NCBI RefSeq assembly: GCF_965208485.1
Contig: NZ_OZ242344.1
Coordinates: 1-64,000 of the forward strand
Source of the DNA: Poriferisodalis sp965208485
GTDB lineage: Bacteria > Actinomycetota > Acidimicrobiia > Acidimicrobiales > Poriferisodalaceae
Reading direction: 5' to 3'
Length of the DNA stretch: 64,000 nt
Shown piece after piece: positions 59,739 to 64,000 of the stretch; position 1 is the stretch's first letter, and the number at the start of each line of letters is the position of its first letter. Made by a program: the position numbers and the translations under genes. The notes under the pieces were generated by a model. The model ran no database searches, was not told the origin of the DNA, and saw only the letters and a list, made by a program, of their open reading frames with translations.

Positions 59739-61724
59739 GTGGGCCTGCGTCCTGAGGCGGGATCGGTGCCCGACGTGCCGGGGAGCTACCAGTTCCTGGA
59801 TTCGGAAGGTCGGGTCATCTACGTCGGCAAGGCCAAGAGCCTACGCTCGCGCTTGAACAGCTACTTCGGCGATCCCGCAGGACTGCACCATCGCACCGCG
59901 CAGATGTTGGCCACGGCTGCGTCAGTCGAGTGGATCGAGGTGTCCACCGAGGTCGAGGCACTCATGCTCGAGTACAGCCTCATACAGCGGCATCAGCCCC
60001 GGTTCAACGTCCGGCTGCGTGACGACAAGTCGTACCCGTTCCTGGCCGTGACGCTGGCGGACGAATGGCCTCGGGCGATGGTGATACGCGGGCGACGCAA
60101 GCGCGGCAACCGGTACTTCGGGCCCTACGGGCACGCCTACGCGATCCGTGAGACGCTCGACCTGCTGCTGCGCACCTTTCCGATCCGCACCTGCAGCGAC
60201 AGCAAGCTCGCGACGCATGAGCGGCTCGGCCGGCCATGCCTGCTGTACCACATCGAGCAATGCGCGGGTCCGTGCGTGGGGGAGATCACTCGGGACGACT
60301 ACGACCGCTTGGTGCGGGAGCTGGTGCGATTCCTCGAAGGCCATACCGACGACGTAGTGAACGATCTCACTCAGCGCATGGCAGACGCGTCAGAAGAACT
60401 CGAGTTCGAGCTGGCGGCCCGGCTGCGGGATCGGCTCGCCAGTGTCAGGCGAGCGATCGAAAAGCAGCAGATCGCTGGGACGCGCAACGAGGATTTCGAC
60501 GTCATCGGCATCGGCGACGATGAGCTGGAGGCGGCCGTGCAGTTGTTCTTCGTGCGCAAGGGGCGCGTGATGGGCCAGCGTGGCTTCATTGTGGACAAAG
60601 TCGAGGAACTGGACGGGCCGCAGCTTGTCGCTCGTGTGCTGTCGGGGCTGTACCACGACTCCAATCCGCTGGGCTGGCCCAAAGTCGTGCTCGTGCCGAC
60701 GCTTCCGCCTGAGGTGGGGTTGCACGAGGAATGGCTGAGCTCGCAGCGAAGCTCGCGGGTGACGCTGCGAGTCCCGCAACGTGGCGACAAGCGGGCATTG
60801 ATGGAGACGGCGGGCCGCAACGCACGCGAGTCGCTGGCACGGCATCGGCTGCGACGGGGCCAAGATCACAACAGTCGGGCCCGAGCTCTGAACGAACTGG
60901 CAGAACACTTGGAGCTGCCGAAACCGCCGCTGCGGATCGAGTGCTACGACATGAGCCACCTCCAGGGCACCAACTACGTGGGCTCGATGGTGGTGCTGGA
61001 GGACGGTCTGCCGCGTCGCAGCGAGTACCGACACTTCCGGGTCCGCAACGTCGATGGCAATGACGACTACGCGGCAATGGACGAGGTGCTCCGCCGGCGG
61101 CTGCGGAACTACTTGGCCGAGCGCGACCTGTCGGCGTCGGAGCAGGGCCGTTTCGCCTACCCGCCCCAGCTGCTGGTGGTGGACGGCGGAAAGGGGCAGC
61201 TCAGCGTTGCGGCGGGGGTGCTGGACGAACTAGGGCTGGCGTCCCAGATACCGGTGTGCGCGCTGGCGAAACAGTTCGAGGAGGTGTTCGTGCCCGGGCG
61301 TCCGGACTCGGTGCGGATTCCCCGGCAGTCTGAGGCGCTGTACCTGCTGCAGCGAGTGCGCGATGAGAGTCACCGTTTCGCGCTGTCGTATCACCGCAAG
61401 CTGCGCAGCAGAGTCCTCAAGCGAGGTGTGCTCGACGGGATAGCGGGCTTGGGGGACAAGCGGCGGGTCCGTCTGGTGCGGGAGTTCGGCGGTGTCAACG
61501 CCGTCAAGTCGGCGACGCTCGACGAGTTGCGGGCGTTGAGATGGCTGCCCGATGCCGTGGCTGAGGCAGTGTTCTCTGCCACCCATCCGAGCCAAGAGGC
61601 TGAGCCGGCAGGCGAAGCCGTGGCCCGAGCGGCCCGTGAGCCCGTTTCGAATCAAGATGGGGAACAAGAGCGGGAAGCAACAGGTGCGACAACGGCAAGG
61701 CTCAGCCAGCCGCGCGGCTCCTAG
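59739..61724 (+). CDS. uvrC: Excinuclease ABC subunit C
   Basis: Makes both incisions around a lesion. A GIY-YIG nuclease (DVPGSYQFLDSEGRVIYVGK) starts at the N-terminus. The UVR motif ELEFELAARLRDRLASVRRA is near residue 220. The RNase H-like C-terminal nuclease carries ECYDMSHLQGTNYVGSMVV and LLVVDGGKGQL. HhH motifs end at about 618 (GLGDKRRVRLVREFGGVNA). It starts with GTG at 59739. The last ~43 residues (EAEPAGEAVARAAREPV and beyond) are not part of the family; they are encoded by a dispersed repeat also found beside acpP. The TAG stop is inside element E. Confidence 0.95.
   Translation: MGLRPEAGSVPDVPGSYQFLDSEGRVIYVGKAKSLRSRLNSYFGDPAGLHHRTAQMLATAASVEWIEVSTEVEALMLEYSLIQRHQPRFNVRLRDDKSYPFLAVTLADEWPRAMVIRGRRKRGNRYFGPYGHAYAIRETLDLLLRTFPIRTCSDSKLATHERLGRPCLLYHIEQCAGPCVGEITRDDYDRLVRELVRFLEGHTDDVVNDLTQRMADASEELEFELAARLRDRLASVRRAIEKQQIAGTRNEDFDVIGIGDDELEAAVQLFFVRKGRVMGQRGFIVDKVEELDGPQLVARVLSGLYHDSNPLGWPKVVLVPTLPPEVGLHEEWLSSQRSSRVTLRVPQRGDKRALMETAGRNARESLARHRLRRGQDHNSRARALNELAEHLELPKPPLRIECYDMSHLQGTNYVGSMVVLEDGLPRRSEYRHFRVRNVDGNDDYAAMDEVLRRRLRNYLAERDLSASEQGRFAYPPQLLVVDGGKGQLSVAAGVLDELGLASQIPVCALAKQFEEVFVPGRPDSVRIPRQSEALYLLQRVRDESHRFALSYHRKLRSRVLKRGVLDGIAGLGDKRRVRLVREFGGVNAVKSATLDELRALRWLPDAVAEAVFSATHPSQEAEPAGEAVARAAREPVSNQDGEQEREATGATTARLSQPRGS
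61595..61724 (+). repeat. Dispersed repeat, copy R2, forming the UvrC C-terminus
   Basis: About 130 bases matching R1 (34813-34926), with about 16 additional bases in the middle. GGCTGAGCC (left) and GGCTCAGCC (right) are complementary ends. It is translated in frame as the UvrC tail and runs directly into CTAG element E. Confidence 0.8.
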
Positions 61725-61827
61725 GAGGGTGGTCGGAAATGGGGATCTTGCCGACACGGCAAGTCCCTGACCTGTGGGTTTGCATCTGACAAACGCCGAA
61801 ACAGCGGCTTTCCGACCAGCCTCCTAG
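61721..61827 (+). repeat. CTAG-bounded structured element, copy E
   Basis: Exactly 107 bases. CTAGGAGGGTGGTCGGAAA (61721-61739) pairs with TTTCCGACCAGCCTCCTAG (61809-61827), 18 of 19. The core is CGGCAAGTCCCTGACCTG then TGGGTTTGC. A small inner stem TTGCCG/CGGCAA lies at 61748-61763. The leading CTAG holds the uvrC stop codon. rapZ starts 53 bases after the element. Confidence 0.75.
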
Positions 61828-61879
61828 CAGGATGCTGAGCCGCCCCTGAGCGACTCGGAGCGCCCGTACCCTCGGTCGC

Positions 61880-62830
61880 GTGGCTGGGGGGCCGGAATTC
61901 GTGATCGTGGCGGGCCTGTCTGGCGCCGGCCGCTCGACCGCCGCGAACGCGCTCGAAGATGTGGGCTGGTTCGTCATCGACAACTTGCCGCCGCATCTGA
62001 TCGGCGACGTGGCTGACATGGTCGCTCGGCCAGGTGCGCGGCTGCGCCGCGTCGCGCTGGTGGCCGGCACCCGGGAGTACCGGGAGGATCTGGTGACCGC
62101 GATCGCTCAGCTGCGCGAGCGCAACGCGGCGGTGCGTGTCGTGTACTTGGATGCCCCCACTGAGGTGCTCGTGAGACGCTACGACGACACCCGCCGTCGG
62201 CATCCGCTGCACACTGGCACTCTGCCGACGGTTGCCGATGCCCCGCACGATCCCCCTGTCGATCCCGCAGCTGATGCTGCAGCTGCCCCGAGTGCTGAGC
62301 CCGTGGCGGATTCGGTCGTCGATGCCATCGAACTCGAGCGAGAGCTGCTCGCCGATGTACGCGAGACGGCCGATGTTGCCATCGACACGGGCGACCTGAA
62401 CGTTCACGATCTGCGGGAGCGGGTGCACGATGAGTTCGGCTCGAGCGGCGACGAACTCCAGATGCGCACCGCGGTCATGTCGTTCGGATACAAGCACGGC
62501 GTGCCGCGGGAGGCCGACCTGGTGTTCGACTGCCGGTTCCTGCCCAATCCGTACTGGGTGCCTGAATTGCGCCCGGACACCGGGCTGCACCCGGGCGTCC
62601 GCGACTGGGTGCTCTCCCAAGGAGCGACCGTGACCTTTCTCGAGCACCTCATGCCGTTGCTCGAATCGCTGCTGCCCTCCTATCACGCCGAGGGCAAGTC
62701 GTACCTCACGATCGCGCTGGGTTGCACCGGTGGGCGGCACCGCAGCGTGGCGATCGCCGAGGAGGTGGCCCGCCTGCTCATGGGGCAGGGCCACGACCTT
62801 CACTGCCGACACCGCGACATCGCCCGCTGA
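61880..62830 (+). CDS. rapZ: RapZ/YvcJ-family nucleotide-binding protein
   Basis: A 316-residue P-loop protein; relatives regulate small-RNA decay (RapZ in E. coli) and bind nucleotides in Gram-positives. The loop is VAGLSGAGRSTAANALEDVG (Arg for Lys, as is common in actinobacteria). VIDNLPPHLI, VYLDAPTEVLVRRY, VMSFGYKHGVPREADLVFD and ALGCTGGRHRSVAIAEEVAR are signatures. About 35 extra Pro/Ala/Asp residues are inserted after RRRHPLHTG, before the ELLADVRETADV helix. It starts with GTG. The usual next genes yvcK and whiA are missing; gap follows directly. Confidence 0.93.
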   Translation: MAGGPEFVIVAGLSGAGRSTAANALEDVGWFVIDNLPPHLIGDVADMVARPGARLRRVALVAGTREYREDLVTAIAQLRERNAAVRVVYLDAPTEVLVRRYDDTRRRHPLHTGTLPTVADAPHDPPVDPAADAAAAPSAEPVADSVVDAIELERELLADVRETADVAIDTGDLNVHDLRERVHDEFGSSGDELQMRTAVMSFGYKHGVPREADLVFDCRFLPNPYWVPELRPDTGLHPGVRDWVLSQGATVTFLEHLMPLLESLLPSYHAEGKSYLTIALGCTGGRHRSVAIAEEVARLLMGQGHDLHCRHRDIAR

Positions 62831-62919
62831 CCGCCATTCGCCCGCTAGACAGCTAGCGACAGATCGAGTCGGGGCGGCACCAGCCTGACGGGCTCGCGGG
62901 ATGAAGAGGACGGCAGCAG

Positions 62920-63924
62920 ATGAGCGTGCGCGTGGGCGTCAACGGCTTCGGTCGGATCGGGCGCAACTTCTATCGGGCGGCAGACCGCTCCGGCAGCGAC
63001 ATCGAGATCGTGGCGGTGAACGACCTAGGCGACACCGCCACCATGGCCCACCTGCTGAAGTACGACTCGGTGCTCGGAAACCTGCCGCACGAGATCGAAG
63101 CCACTCCCGGCGGCATCTCGATCGACGGCACCGTGCTGCCCGTGCTGTCCGAGCGCAGCCCCGCCGACTTGCCTTGGGCCGACTACGGCGTCGACGTCGT
63201 GGTGGAGTCCACCGGCATCTTCGCGTCCCGCGACAAGGCGGCGATGCACCTCGACGCCGGCGCCCCCTTCGTGATCGTTTCCGCTCCGGCGTCCGGGGCC
63301 GACGCCACGTTCGTGGTCGGCGTGAACGACGCCGACTTCGACCCTGACAACCACCGGGTCATCTCGAATGCGAGCTGTACGACCAACTGCTTCGTTCCGA
63401 TGGTGCAAGTACTGGATCAGGCGTTCGGCGTGCAGCAGGGGCTGATGACCACCATCCACGCCTACACCGGCGACCAGTCGCTGGTGGACGGACCGCATGG
63501 GGATCTGCGCCGCGCCCGCGCCGCGGCCGTGAACATCATCCCGACCTCCACCGGAGCAGCCCGAGCCACCGGCCTGGTGCTGCAGGCCATGGCCGGCAAG
63601 CTCGACGGCACGTCGCTGAGAGTGCCCATTCCGGATGGGTCGATCACCGACTTCACCGCGGTGCTGGACGCAAGCCCCAGCAGTGACGAGGTCAACGCTG
63701 CCTTCGCCAAGGCGGCCGCAGACGGGCCGCTGGCGGGCGTGCTCGACTACTCCACCGATCCGCTGGTCAGTGCAGACATCGTCGGCAACCCGGCCAGCTG
63801 CGTGTTCGACGCCGGGCTGACGATGGTGATGGGCAACATGGTCAAGGTCCTCGGCTGGTACGACAACGAGTGGGGGTACTCGAACCGGCTCGTCGACCTG
63901 GTGGACATCACCTGCAATCGATGA
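62920..63924 (+). CDS. gap: Glyceraldehyde-3-phosphate dehydrogenase, type I
   Basis: A 334-residue glycolytic enzyme making 1,3-bisphosphoglycerate with NAD. GVNGFGRIGRNFYRA is the cofactor fold. Catalytic Cys153 is in SNASCTTNCFVPM and the His in TTIHAYTGDQ. NIIPTSTGAA and WYDNEWGYSNRLVDLV are family marks. Length is normal. In related genomes it heads gap-pgk-tpi; the following genes are beyond the window. Confidence 0.97.
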   Translation: MSVRVGVNGFGRIGRNFYRAADRSGSDIEIVAVNDLGDTATMAHLLKYDSVLGNLPHEIEATPGGISIDGTVLPVLSERSPADLPWADYGVDVVVESTGIFASRDKAAMHLDAGAPFVIVSAPASGADATFVVGVNDADFDPDNHRVISNASCTTNCFVPMVQVLDQAFGVQQGLMTTIHAYTGDQSLVDGPHGDLRRARAAAVNIIPTSTGAARATGLVLQAMAGKLDGTSLRVPIPDGSITDFTAVLDASPSSDEVNAAFAKAAADGPLAGVLDYSTDPLVSADIVGNPASCVFDAGLTMVMGNMVKVLGWYDNEWGYSNRLVDLVDITCNR

Positions 63925-63939
63925 GGCCGAGCACCGGGT

Positions 63940-64000
63940 TCGAGCGGCCCGCGAGCGAAGCGAGCCAGAGCGGAAAGCACAGGGCGAAGCCGTGGCCCGA
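63940..64000 (+). repeat. Dispersed repeat, partial copy R3 at the window edge
   Basis: GAGCGGCCCGCGAGCGAAGC and GAGCGGAAAGCA correspond to the middle part of R1/R2; then GGCGAAGCCGTGGCCCGA, which begins R1/R2, follows to the edge. The order suggests two units in tandem, the second continuing past the window. Confidence 0.6.

Noticed and set aside
61721..61827. CTAG elements as integron attC sites
   Set aside because: Position after genes and covarying arms are similar, but the conserved attC ends (RYYYAAC/GTTRRRY) are absent and no integrase is in the window.
61721..61827. CTAG elements as simple rho-independent terminators
   Set aside because: The arms are separated by about 70 bases with a conserved core, there is no T-run, and copies B and C do not follow a gene on their strand.

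Overview
The window is high-G+C bacterial DNA that reads as a chromosome segment of an Actinomycetota member, most likely class Acidimicrobiia. The signs are an S-(hydroxymethyl)mycothiol dehydrogenase, an ANTAR regulator beside polA, cell-wall-binding (CWB2) repeats, the mnmA-ligA-gatCAB gene order, and a polA-rpsA-coaE-uvrB-uvrA-uvrC-rapZ-gap backbone. Strand use is mixed, GTG starts are frequent, and 4-base ATGA/GTGA overlaps join many operons. The lineage is inferred from family resemblance and gene order only; no search was run.

Layout. 0-8 kb: end of mnmA, a small membrane protein, ligA, a membrane protein and gatCAB (charged-tRNA amidation). 8-14 kb: an esterase, decayed sulfate-transporter and ISL3 transposase remnants, and an acyl-CoA carboxylase pair (beta then biotinylated alpha subunit) with a 44-codon repeat-built ORF between them. 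14-25.5 kb: a patch rich in defence or stress genes (helicase with DUF2290-like partner, AbrB-like antitoxin remnant, PD-(D/E)XK endonuclease, VapBC pair with a clear operator, Fic protein), interspersed with a methyltransferase, an esterase and an amidohydrolase. 25-33 kb: an IS1380 remnant, an M20 peptidase, argG, a PPOX flavoprotein, a CaiB pseudogene, a CapA lipoprotein, a serine beta-lactamase-like hydrolase and a small HNH protein. 33-38 kb: a fatty-acid synthesis operon (fabD-fabH-fabG-acpP-fabF, minus strand) whose FabD carries a lipoyl-like C-terminal domain, followed by tRNA-Leu(CAA). 38-64 kb: the polA to gap backbone, interrupted by an LRR-CWB2 surface protein, mscR and a five-gene signalling operon.

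How the genes work together. The repair set (ligA, polA, uvrA, uvrB, uvrC) makes up nucleotide excision repair incision plus repair synthesis and sealing. The minus-strand operon at 53.9-59.5 kb joins a solute-binding lipoprotein, a transmembrane histidine kinase, a HATPase anti-sigma-like protein, a response regulator-PP2C phosphatase and a STAS antagonist. It looks like a complete route from an extracellular ligand to a partner-switching sigma-factor circuit.

The most unusual non-coding signal is a family of about 107-base elements bounded by CTAG, seen five times. Their terminal arms differ between copies but pair within each copy, and they share an inner core. In three cases the TAG of the leading CTAG is the stop codon of the upstream gene (ligA, the M20 peptidase, uvrC). 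A second repeat family supplies the last ~43 residues of UvrC and recurs next to acpP and at the right edge of the window.
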